Of a stretch of DNA of 64,000 bases, positions 51,597 to 59,202 are shown piece by piece. The number at the start of each line of letters is the position of its first letter. Position 1 is the stretch's first letter. The notes under the pieces were generated by a model that was given only the letters and a program-made list of their open reading frames with translations, did no database searches and was not told the DNA's origin. The stretch is from Anaerococcus prevotii DSM 20548. GTDB taxonomy: Bacteria; Bacillota; Clostridia; Tissierellales; Peptoniphilaceae. The stretch is from the NCBI RefSeq assembly GCF_000024105.1, contig NC_013171.1, positions 620,001 through 684,000 of the forward strand, read 5' to 3'. Position numbers and translations under genes: made by a program.

Positions 51597-51917
51597 ATGC
51601 CTGACTACTTCGAAGGCTATGAGACTAGGGTAAAATTCATTAGCCAAGAAGACTTAGACAAAAACCACAAGGGCATGCCTCATGGGGGAAGGGTCATAAG
51701 AGAAGGAGAGAATGCAAAAGATCAAAGAGCAAGGATGGAGTTTATCCTAGACCTCGATAGAAATCCAGATTTTACTGCAGCAGTAGCCCTAGCCTATGGT
51801 AAGGCTGTCTATAAGTTATATAAGGACAAGGCTTATGGGACAAAGACAGTCCTCGACATACCAATCTCTATGCTAGTAGATTATGATAGAGACTATTTAC
51901 TAAAACATATGATATAA
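51597..51917 (+). pseudogene. 3' fragment of meso-diaminopimelate dehydrogenase (ddh)
   Basis: The 106 codons encode PDYFEGYETRVKFISQEDL, KNHKGMPHGGRVIREG, LDRNPDFTAAVALAYGKA and TVLDIPISML. This is the conserved C-terminal third of Ddh, the enzyme making meso-DAP in one step from tetrahydrodipicolinate. The N-terminal Rossmann domain and about 220 residues are missing, no SD precedes the first ATG, and a terminator lies just upstream. I read it as a decayed gene. Loss fits a coccus that may not use meso-DAP in its wall. Confidence 0.8.
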
Positions 51918-51940
51918 AATAAAATCACTCCCTACAGAAG

Positions 51941-51980
51941 ACTAATCAAAGCAAATGTTTGCTTAGATTAGTTTTTTTTC
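51941..51980 (+). terminator. Terminator before the cre-controlled operon
   Basis: ACTAATC and GATTAGT form the outer stem and AAGCAAA/TTTGCTT the inner stem, followed by eight T residues. Confidence 0.92.
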
Positions 51981-51991
51981 TTGTTAAAATG

Positions 51992-52039
51992 TTGACTTTC
52001 TTGAGCTTATTGTCTATAATGAATGTGTAAGCGATTACA
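51992..52039 (+). promoter_or_regulatory. Strong promoter with a CcpA-type cre site
   Basis: TTGACT (51992-51997) and TATAAT (52015-52020) are spaced 17 bases. TGTAAGCGATTACA (52026-52039) begins about 6 bases after the -10 box and fits the cre consensus TGNAANCGNWNNCA. A CcpA-like protein bound there would block transcription, giving carbon catabolite repression of the operon below. Confidence 0.78.
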
Positions 52040-52061
52040 AATATTATATTGGAGGAAATTT

Positions 52062-53366
52062 ATGGACTTATTTATAGGTATAATCTTAATCATAACCTAT
52101 ATAGGCCTTGCCATCTATGCTGCTAAGGGTGGAAACCTTATGACAGGTTTTTTTGTTATGGCTGTAGCTTGGCTTGGACTTAGTATTTTAGGCGGAAAGA
52201 TCAGCTGGTCTGACGGCATGAAGGATATCTTACAAGGTGGACCAGAATCTTGGGGAGCGACTGCCGTTAATGTTATTTTTGGTTCTTGGTTTGGTAAGAT
52301 CCTAGTTGATACTGGAATTGCTTCAAAACTAATCAAATCTGTTACTGAACTAGGAGGAGACGATCCACTTATAGTTACTATTCTTCTTTCCCTAGTTACT
52401 GGAGTTATTTTTACAGCAACTTTTGGCGCTGGGGCAGTTGTTGCGATAGGAGTTATAGTCCTACCAATTCTTTTATCTTTGGGAGTGCCAAAACGTTTGG
52501 CCGTAACAAGTTATCTGATGTCTGTAGCAAGTGGTATGTATCTTAACCCAGTTTTATTTTCACAGATGCAAGCGATTTTTGAGGATATGACTTTCTCTCA
52601 AGAATACATAAGATGGGCCTTTGCTGCTATGGCAGTTCACCTTCTTATCGTAGCTATTATGCTATTTACTCATATGAAGATTTTTTCTAAGAAAAGAAGA
52701 AGAAAAAAGGCTTGGGATATTGACTTAAATGAGGAAAGTGAGATGGATAAGGTGCCAACGATTGCCCTAATTACTCCAATCATTCCTACATTTTTATCTA
52801 TAGTATTTTCTTGGGCAAGCATTCCTGCCTTTATAGTTGGATCTGTCTTCGCTCTAATAGTTTGCGGCAAAATAGGCAAAAACTGGTCAGAAGCTAGTAG
52901 GGTTATATCTTCTACCTTTTACGATGGTGTAATAGATGTAGCAGGTCTATTGGGATTCTTGTTTATTCTTCCTATGTTTAACAAAATTTCTGGAGTAGCG
53001 GCACCGTTTTTTGATCCAATCCTAGGAGATATTTTGCCAAAGACTACCCTGGGTTTGACAATCGCCTTTATGATTATGGCTCCACTTGGTTTGTTTAGGG
53101 GACCTCTTACAATCTTTGGGGCAGGAGCTGCTACAGTTGGAGTATTAAATGCACTTGGTTCTTATTCGACACCATTTCTATTTACACTTATGTATGTACC
53201 AACTATAGCTATGAACCTTGCGGCTTGTCCTACCCAATCATGGAACTTGTGGGCACTTAACTACTCTAAAGTAAGCGTTAAGGACTTTATGAAGACAGGT
53301 TTAGTTTGGGCATGGATTATAACAGCTATCAACTTGTTCTTAGTTTTTGTATTTTTTGGTAGTTAG
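52062..53366 (+). CDS. Putative GntP/CitMHS-type organic-acid permease
   Basis: This 434-residue membrane protein has about 11-12 hydrophobic helices, a basic central loop (SKKRRRKKAWDIDLNEESE) and no ATPase. Conserved Gly-rich segments such as FTATFGAGAVVAIGVIVLPILL and FRGPLTIFGAGAATVGVL recall ion-transporter-superfamily permeases for gluconate, citrate or similar acids. The ATG at 52062 follows TTGGAGG. It heads the cre-controlled operon, so its substrate is probably what the next enzymes process. The exact family is uncertain. Confidence 0.72.
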   Translation: MDLFIGIILIITYIGLAIYAAKGGNLMTGFFVMAVAWLGLSILGGKISWSDGMKDILQGGPESWGATAVNVIFGSWFGKILVDTGIASKLIKSVTELGGDDPLIVTILLSLVTGVIFTATFGAGAVVAIGVIVLPILLSLGVPKRLAVTSYLMSVASGMYLNPVLFSQMQAIFEDMTFSQEYIRWAFAAMAVHLLIVAIMLFTHMKIFSKKRRRKKAWDIDLNEESEMDKVPTIALITPIIPTFLSIVFSWASIPAFIVGSVFALIVCGKIGKNWSEASRVISSTFYDGVIDVAGLLGFLFILPMFNKISGVAAPFFDPILGDILPKTTLGLTIAFMIMAPLGLFRGPLTIFGAGAATVGVLNALGSYSTPFLFTLMYVPTIAMNLAACPTQSWNLWALNYSKVSVKDFMKTGLVWAWIITAINLFLVFVFFGS

Positions 53367-53374
53367 GAGGAAGT

Positions 53375-55501
53375 ATGAAAAGACAAATTAGAGTAGGTAT
53401 AGATGTAGGTGGTACAAATACCAAGGCTGTTGCTATTGACAATGCCACATACGATATAGTAGGTATGGGGATTATCCCTACAACTCACGACCACGAGCTC
53501 GGTGTAAGTCAGGGAGTTATTGAATCATTTAACAAGTGCCTTACAGAAAATAATATTTCAGCAGATGAGGTTACTTTTATTGCTCACTCTACGACACAAG
53601 CAACCAACGCCCTAGTGGAAGGAGATGTGGCTAAGGTTGGAATAATAGGTATAGCTAATGGTGGCTTTGTAGGATTTTTATCCAAAATCCAAGGTCATAT
53701 CAAAGACATAGAGCTTGATGATTCTGGCAAGAGAAAGATTCAAACAGAATATAGATTCATAAATAGGAAAGACTTCACAGAAGAAAATGTAGCAAGTATT
53801 GTAGATGAATTGATAAAAAGTGGCTGTGGAGTAATAGCTGTATCTAAGACCTTTGGAGTAGATGGAAACAAAGAGGAGCTCTTAATCAAAGAAATGGGTA
53901 AGGATAAGGGGATTGAAGTCTGTGCAGCTTCAGAAATCTCCAAGCTATACGGCCTATCAAGAAGGACAAGGACTGCCGTAATAAATGGATCAATCCTACC
54001 AAAGATGATTGCTACAGCAGATTCTACCGAGTCAGCTGTTAAAAAAGCAGGTATCAGCGCTCCTTTAATGATCATGAGAGGAGACGGGGGAGTAATGGAT
54101 ATAGAAGAGATGAGAAATAGACCGGTTCTCACCATGCTCTCTGGTCCAGCTGCTTCAACTGTGGGTGCTTTGATGTATCTTAAGGTATCTAACGGAATAT
54201 TCTTTGAGGTTGGTGGAACTACAACAGATATTGGAGTTATCAAAAACGGAAGACCTATGATTGATTATGCTGTAGTTGGTGGCCAAAGAACTATGGTTAA
54301 CTCCATGGATGTTCACACGGTTGGAGTTGCTGGTGGATCCATGATAAGGGCAGGAGGGGGCAAAATTATAAAAGTAGGACCAAGGTCCTGCCATATCGCA
54401 AACCTTCCTTATGTTGTCTTTACCGATCCAAAGGGATTTGAAAATGCAGAAATCATCCAAATTTCTCCAAAAGAAGGCGACCCAAAAGATTATATAGTAG
54501 TAAGAGCAGGGGGTAAGGATTACGCTTTAACTACAACCTGTGCGGCCAATGCCCTGGGCATAATAGAAGAAGGAGATTATTCTTATGGCAATCCAGAAAG
54601 TGCCCAAATCTGCTTTAAGCTTTTGGGAGAGTTCCTGGGAATGACTATGGAAGAAGCTGCTAGGGCAGTACTTGATGATGCTGCAAATACCACCAACGAA
54701 GTAATCCTAGACCTAATGGATAAGTACAAGGTAGAACAATCTCAAACTACCATAGTCGGAGGTGGTGGAGGAGCCAAGGTCCTCTTGCCATTTGCTGCAA
54801 AGAAACTAGACGTACCATATAAGCTTGCCGATAAGGCAGAGATAATATCTTCTATTGGGGTGGCTCTTGCTATGGTCAGAGATGTAGTAGAAAGGGTTAT
54901 TCCTCAACCAACAAGGGAAGATATTATGAGGTTAAGGGCGGAGGCTACCGATCAAGTTATAAAATCAGGATCTAGTCCAGAATCAGTCGAAATTCAAATC
55001 GAAATCGACCAACAAACATCCAAGGTTAGGGCAATTGCAACAGGTTCAACTGAAATAGCAAGTCAAGATTTAACTAAGAAGGTAACAAAGGATGAAGCGA
55101 GAAAGCTTGCCGCAGATAGCCTTCTAGTAAGAGAAGATGAAGTAGAAAATCCTGTCTCAAACGAAAACTTCAATATATTTACAGCAAAAAAAGCTGGCAA
55201 GACCGAGCTTCGCGCTGTAGATAAAAAGGGCTTTATCAAGCTTCAGAGGGCAGATGCTAAGGCGATTAAAACTACTGCAGGTGGAGTAAGAACTGTAGTA
55301 GCTAATATGTGGAAGGACCTTGCAGTATTTAAGTCAGATATCAAACTAAACCCAGATATCTACCTATGCCTTGGAGGAAAGATCGTTGACTTCGAAGGAC
55401 TTACCAGCATTGATCAGCTCAACATGCTAATCGATTCAGAGCTTTCCCTAAGAGAAGGTAACGAAGAAGTTATAGTAATAGGAGCCAAAAACGACCTATA
55501 A
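53375..55501 (+). CDS. Hydantoinase/oxoprolinase-family protein (HyuA-like)
   Basis: This 708-residue protein of the ASKHA fold starts VGIDVGGTNTKAVAID, the phosphate-1 motif. It has AHSTTQATNALVEGDVAKVGIIG, MIMRGDGGVMDIEEMRNRPVLTMLSGPAASTVGA and FEVGGTTTDIG, all typical of HyuA/OplA ATP-dependent amidohydrolases. No HyuB (subunit B) follows, so the reaction may differ from classical hydantoin or oxoproline hydrolysis. It is 8 bases after the permease with an AGGAGG SD and shares one base with the next gene. Confidence 0.85.
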   Translation: MKRQIRVGIDVGGTNTKAVAIDNATYDIVGMGIIPTTHDHELGVSQGVIESFNKCLTENNISADEVTFIAHSTTQATNALVEGDVAKVGIIGIANGGFVGFLSKIQGHIKDIELDDSGKRKIQTEYRFINRKDFTEENVASIVDELIKSGCGVIAVSKTFGVDGNKEELLIKEMGKDKGIEVCAASEISKLYGLSRRTRTAVINGSILPKMIATADSTESAVKKAGISAPLMIMRGDGGVMDIEEMRNRPVLTMLSGPAASTVGALMYLKVSNGIFFEVGGTTTDIGVIKNGRPMIDYAVVGGQRTMVNSMDVHTVGVAGGSMIRAGGGKIIKVGPRSCHIANLPYVVFTDPKGFENAEIIQISPKEGDPKDYIVVRAGGKDYALTTTCAANALGIIEEGDYSYGNPESAQICFKLLGEFLGMTMEEAARAVLDDAANTTNEVILDLMDKYKVEQSQTTIVGGGGGAKVLLPFAAKKLDVPYKLADKAEIISSIGVALAMVRDVVERVIPQPTREDIMRLRAEATDQVIKSGSSPESVEIQIEIDQQTSKVRAIATGSTEIASQDLTKKVTKDEARKLAADSLLVREDEVENPVSNENFNIFTAKKAGKTELRAVDKKGFIKLQRADAKAIKTTAGGVRTVVANMWKDLAVFKSDIKLNPDIYLCLGGKIVDFEGLTSIDQLNMLIDSELSLREGNEEVIVIGAKNDL

Positions 55502-56124
55502 TGGAAGATAGAAAACTAGCGGAGCTTATTTCCTTATCAGATGAAACTTTTGCCCAATATATCCTAAGAGAAGATCTGTTTTATGAAAAAATACAAGATA
55601 AGGAAGAAATAATCAAAGAAAGTTTAGAGATAGGACGAAGGGTAGGAGAAGCTAAGAAGGATATCTTTTCTGATATAGATGGGCTTAGAGACTTTTATGA
55701 TTTGGAAATAAAATATAAAGAAGACAAAAGCGAATTTGGCTACTATGAGCTAGCTTACTTTGAAGATAATAAAATAATTTTCAAAACTGAAAATATCAGA
55801 AAAATCGAAGATATGGCAAGTCTAAATAACTTTTCTATTTTTGAAGGGATAAAGGTAGAAGATATAATCCTCGCTCATGAGCTATACCATAAGATCGAAC
55901 AAGACGATAAGCTTCCTACTGATAGGGTATACATTACTTATAAGAAGATGGGCTTTATTACAAAGAAAGTTAAGCTTAAAGCTTCTTCAGAAATAGGAGC
56001 TATGGCCTTTGCGAAAAGCTTCCTAGCTTTGGAGTTTAACCCTCTTATAATAAATTATCTTCTGGCAAAGGCATATGATAAGGAAGAGATATTATATAGA
56101 AAAATATACAAGGATGTAAAATGA
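55501..56124 (+). CDS. Uncharacterised protein with a zincin-like HExxH motif
   Basis: I do not recognise the family of this 207-residue protein. It contains ILAHELYHKIE (H126, E127, H130) and a later Glu in ASSEIGAMAFAKSF (E164), spaced like the third zinc ligand of small zincins such as the IrrE/ImmA type. No signal peptide is seen, so it is probably cytoplasmic. It starts in the stop codon of the HyuA-like gene (TAATG) and overlaps the dehydrogenase by 4 bases. It is therefore tightly bound to this catabolic operon and may mature or process an operon product. Confidence 0.65.
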   Translation: MEDRKLAELISLSDETFAQYILREDLFYEKIQDKEEIIKESLEIGRRVGEAKKDIFSDIDGLRDFYDLEIKYKEDKSEFGYYELAYFEDNKIIFKTENIRKIEDMASLNNFSIFEGIKVEDIILAHELYHKIEQDDKLPTDRVYITYKKMGFITKKVKLKASSEIGAMAFAKSFLALEFNPLIINYLLAKAYDKEEILYRKIYKDVK

Positions 56125-57134
56125 AAGTTACTTATGACAAATTAAAAAATACTATAAAAAACGCCCTCAAAGCCAGTGGGGTTAGCGAAGAAAAATCAGA
56201 ACTTATGGCAAAAGTCCACGCCGAATCTACCCTAAAGGGAGTTAACTCTCATGGGCTAAATAGGATACCGAGACTGATTGATTTTATAAATAAGGGCTTG
56301 GTTGATATTAATGCTGAAATGGAGCTTGTTAAGAGCTTTGGCTCTGTCGAAAACTACGAGGGAAATCTAGGATTTGGTGTAATCAATGCACTTAAGGCAA
56401 GTGATAGGGCGGCAGAGCTAGCCAAAGAGCATGGAATAGGCATGGTAACTTTAAGAAATACAACTCATTGGATGAGGGGAGGAGCCTATAGCGAAAATAT
56501 AGCAGATAAGGGGATGATTGGCATGTGCTGGACCAACACTGAATCGCTTATGCCTGTTTGGGGATCGGATGAAATAAGTCTCGGCAACAACCCTATAGGA
56601 ATATCTATACCATCAGAAAGTGGAAATATTTGTCTTGATATGGCCATATCTCTTTACTCCTACGGGAAACTTGAAACAACAAGACTTAAGGGAGAAAAGC
56701 TTCCATACCCTGGTGGCTTCGACAAGGGAGGAAATCTTACAGATGATCCAAAACTGATAGAAGAAAGCCAGAATCTCTTGCCGGTAGGTTACTGGAAGGG
56801 GTCAGGTCTTGGCATATGTCTCGATACCATGGCAGCCCTTCTATCAAATGGCTTGTCAACCTATGATATGGATGACAGGGATGGGTTTAACTGCACATCT
56901 TGCTCACAGATTTTTATAGCTATGAATCCAGAAGCTTTCTCTACTAAAGAGGAAAACGAGAAGACCATAAGAAAGATTAAAGAAAGAGTAAAATCAGCCC
57001 ACCCTACAAATCCAGGGTTAAGTCCAAGATATCCGGGCCTAGGTCTTTACACGAGAAAAGAAAAGGGCCTAAGGGAAGGAATAGAGATTGATGATAAGAT
57101 ATTTAAAAAGGTGGAAAGTCTAGGAGAGATGTAG
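56121..57134 (+). CDS. Ldh2/YiaK-family NAD(P)H dehydrogenase
   Basis: This 337-residue oxidoreductase belongs to the malate/L-lactate-dehydrogenase-like family. It has ESTLKGVNSHGLNRIPR, the TTHWMRGGAYSENIADKG segment with the conserved His, and SYGKLETTRLKGEKLPYPGGFDKGG plus GYWKGSGLGICLDTMAALLS. The latter two are characteristic of YiaK, the 2,3-diketo-L-gulonate reductase group. With the permease this suggests use of a sugar acid or alpha-keto acid. Substrate assignment by family resemblance is tentative. Confidence 0.85.
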   Translation: MKVTYDKLKNTIKNALKASGVSEEKSELMAKVHAESTLKGVNSHGLNRIPRLIDFINKGLVDINAEMELVKSFGSVENYEGNLGFGVINALKASDRAAELAKEHGIGMVTLRNTTHWMRGGAYSENIADKGMIGMCWTNTESLMPVWGSDEISLGNNPIGISIPSESGNICLDMAISLYSYGKLETTRLKGEKLPYPGGFDKGGNLTDDPKLIEESQNLLPVGYWKGSGLGICLDTMAALLSNGLSTYDMDDRDGFNCTSCSQIFIAMNPEAFSTKEENEKTIRKIKERVKSAHPTNPGLSPRYPGLGLYTRKEKGLREGIEIDDKIFKKVESLGEM

Positions 57135-57147
57135 TGAAATTAATCTT

Positions 57148-57423
57148 ATGAAAAGAGAAGTTTTAATTTATCTACTAGCTATTAACATACTTGGAGTAAG
57201 TCTTACAATTTATGATAAGATAGCAAGCAAGAAATTTAGGAAAAATCGTATAAGAGAAAATGTCCTCTTACTAATAGGGGCTCTGGGTGGGGCAGTTTCT
57301 ATGTATATTACAATGAAGTTAATAAGACATAAGACCCGTCACAAGAACTTTATGATTGCCCTTCCTATAATCTTCTTCTTGCAGCTAGGATTTCTAATTT
57401 ATAAGGTTAAATTTGTTGGATAA
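57148..57423 (+). CDS. DUF1294 small membrane protein
   Basis: This 91-residue protein has three hydrophobic helices. It shows the DUF1294 signature: YDKIASKKFRKNRIRENVLLLIGALGGAVSMYITMKLIRHKTRHKNF in outline, with the R(I/V)PE-like turn, GGxxG and the basic KTRHKxF motif. It may be the last gene of the cre-controlled operon, 13 bases after the dehydrogenase. The function is unknown for the whole family. Confidence 0.88.
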   Translation: MKREVLIYLLAINILGVSLTIYDKIASKKFRKNRIRENVLLLIGALGGAVSMYITMKLIRHKTRHKNFMIALPIIFFLQLGFLIYKVKFVG

Positions 57424-57454
57424 TAAGAAAATTTTATAATTATCAAATTTAAAA

Positions 57455-57483
57455 GACGAGGAGAGTTGATTTATTTCCTCGTC
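57455..57483. terminator. Bidirectional terminator
   Basis: GACGAGG and CCTCGTC form a 7-bp stem between convergent genes. Downstream sequence is T-rich on both strands. Its right arm overlaps the end of the minus-strand CoaX-like gene. Confidence 0.8.
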
Positions 57484-58255
57484 ATTTTGCATTTAGTTCG
57501 TATATATCTTTAAGTCCCAAAAGACCCAAGTTTGGGAGAGCCTTTATCTTTAAGTCCTTGTATTCTATAAAACCAGCATATTCTCCACTTGTAATTATCT
57601 CAGTATTATCCTTATCAAGTTTATTTTGATCTATTATTTCACCAATAATTGCTTCTACAGACTTTTTGTAGGAATAATATATGCCATTTTGCATGGCCTT
57701 GGTTGTAGACTTACCCAGGATTTTTTCAACTTTTACAATTTCAACTTGGGGAAGCTTGGCACTTTCCCTTACTAGGGCTTCTTGGAAGAGGTCTATGCCT
57801 GGCATTATCACTCCTCCAAGAAATTCTTTTTTATTATTGATATAGTCTATAGTGGTTATTGTGGACGCCTGGACTATTATAAGGTTTTTATCGGACCTAT
57901 TTTTACTTCCTACTGCTCTTATAATCCTATCGCTTCCTACGTCTTTGGGATTGTCGTATTTGATATTAATACCTGTCTTAAGGCCTGCAGATACATAGTA
58001 AGGTTTTTTATTAGAAATCTTATAGGCAATATCCATATAGGTCCTATCAAGTTCTGGGACGACTGAAGAAATTATAATATCAGATATATCAGAAAGCTTT
58101 ATTCCTTCGTCTAGCAAAAGATATTTGATTATAAGAAAAAGTTCACTTGCTGACCTATCCTTTATACTAGATAGATTAAAGTTTGCCGTAAGCTTTCCCT
58201 TATCAAAAACTCCAAAGTCCGTATTTCTATTTTCTATATCAATAACTAAAAGCAT
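57482..58255 (-). CDS. CoaX-like protein with degenerate active site
   Basis: This 257-residue homologue of type III pantothenate kinase is collinear with Bacillus CoaX along its whole length (SSVVP, VGSDRIIRAVG, LGGVIMPGI, SAKLPQVE, GKSTTKAMQNGI). But the phosphate motif DxGNTN reads DIENRN, and the catalytic DFGTATT motif reads QASTITT, losing the Asp and Gly. The ATP-site ATGG motif reads TSGE. The kinase is therefore probably inactive. It follows an ECF S component by one base, so it may sense or regulate pantothenate uptake; that is inference. Confidence 0.8.
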   Translation of the reverse strand: MLLVIDIENRNTDFGVFDKGKLTANFNLSSIKDRSASELFLIIKYLLLDEGIKLSDISDIIISSVVPELDRTYMDIAYKISNKKPYYVSAGLKTGINIKYDNPKDVGSDRIIRAVGSKNRSDKNLIIVQASTITTIDYINNKKEFLGGVIMPGIDLFQEALVRESAKLPQVEIVKVEKILGKSTTKAMQNGIYYSYKKSVEAIIGEIIDQNKLDKDNTEIITSGEYAGFIEYKDLKIKALPNLGLLGLKDIYELNAK

Positions 58256-58256
58256 C

Positions 58257-59003
58257 TTATCTCCTTGTTGATTTGAGGGCCTTAATTACTGCTGTTGAAA
58301 GTATAACAGAAAGAATGGCCTCTGGTATACCACTTGTAATTGTAACTCCGAGTATGGCTGACCTTGCGCTATCCATTGGTAAGCCAAGGGTTTTGACATA
58401 GCTTTCGGCATAGATTAAGTAGATTCCGCCAAGAACTAGGATGGTATTGGTCATAGAACCTACGAAAGCACCAATTGCTATTGGGAAATCTTTCTTAGAT
58501 TTTCTAGAATACATAAATAGGCCGATAACTACAGCTAGAAGAATTATTACGAAAATAATATTTAGAAGGGATTTTCCTTCAGTAATATTCTTATAGAGTA
58601 GGTAGATAAGTCCTATAGATATTGCAATCCATAAAATTTTGGAAAGATTCTTAAGCTTTTTATCTCCTATATTTTGACAAGCCTTGTAAGCATAGTAGCT
58701 AGTAATTCCAATTAGAACTCTTGGAAGAACAGATATTAAAGGATTGTAGAAGACAAAAGAAACTGGACTAGGATTTCTTAGTAAGGCATTTAGTAAAGAC
58801 GAAACGCCGAATATTAGTCCGACTAGGGCCCCTACAATAGGTCCTTCTGCAATTGCTCCAATAATTACTGGAATGTGCATGGTTGTTGCATTGATAAATC
58901 CTAAAGGAATTAGACCGAGTGGAGTTAGGCTAAGGACTATGGTGATTGCACCAAGCATTGCCGCTGTCACAAGCTTTCTACTGCTGATTGATTTTTTGTT
59001 CAT
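58257..59003 (-). CDS. ECF transporter S component, possibly for pantothenate
   Basis: This 248-residue integral membrane protein begins MNKKSISSRKLVTAAMLGAITIVLSLTPLGLIPLG. It has about six or seven helices and the Ala/Gly-rich S-component helix 1 needed to dock on EcfT. The middle segment (residues about 110-165) is an extra hydrophobic stretch. Its direct linkage to the CoaX-like gene suggests a vitamin B5-type substrate, as PanT, but substrate motifs cannot be read. The energy-coupling module EcfAA'T is not here. The SD is GGAGG. Confidence 0.8.
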   Translation of the reverse strand: MNKKSISSRKLVTAAMLGAITIVLSLTPLGLIPLGFINATTMHIPVIIGAIAEGPIVGALVGLIFGVSSLLNALLRNPSPVSFVFYNPLISVLPRVLIGITSYYAYKACQNIGDKKLKNLSKILWIAISIGLIYLLYKNITEGKSLLNIIFVIILLAVVIGLFMYSRKSKKDFPIAIGAFVGSMTNTILVLGGIYLIYAESYVKTLGLPMDSARSAILGVTITSGIPEAILSVILSTAVIKALKSTRR

Positions 59004-59090
59004 AATTACCTCCGATACGGTTCATATAGATACCGTTCATTTGCATCGCTGATGCTAGAAACATTCTTCGCTCAATCAATTTTCTAGTAT
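59004..59090 (-). promoter_or_regulatory. Structured leader of the ECF gene
   Basis: Within the 90 bases before the ECF start are the perfect hairpin GCATC-GCT-GATGC (59043-59055), the inverted repeat CTAGAAA/TTTCTAG (59055-59061 and 59081-59087) and two copies of ATACSGTTCAT (about 59014-59039). It could be an RNA regulator or an operator; no known riboswitch is recognised. Confidence 0.4.
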
Positions 59091-59169
59091 CTCCAATTGT
59101 GAAATCTAGAAGAGATTAAAGACTACTAAGATTATAACTATGTTTTTCTCTAAAGTAAAGAGCGAAGAG

Positions 59170-59202
59170 AAAAAAAAGAGCAAAATATTAATATTTTGCT
59201 CT
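59170..59202 (-). terminator. Terminator of the OatA-like gene
   Basis: AGAGCAAAATATT is followed by its exact reverse complement (59177-59202). On the minus strand a run of seven or eight T follows. It overlaps the stop codon. Confidence 0.85.

Noticed and set aside
53740-54243. A 167-codon minus-strand open frame opposite the HyuA-like gene
   Set aside because: It is the antisense shadow of a well-conserved gene, with no SD and low-complexity composition.
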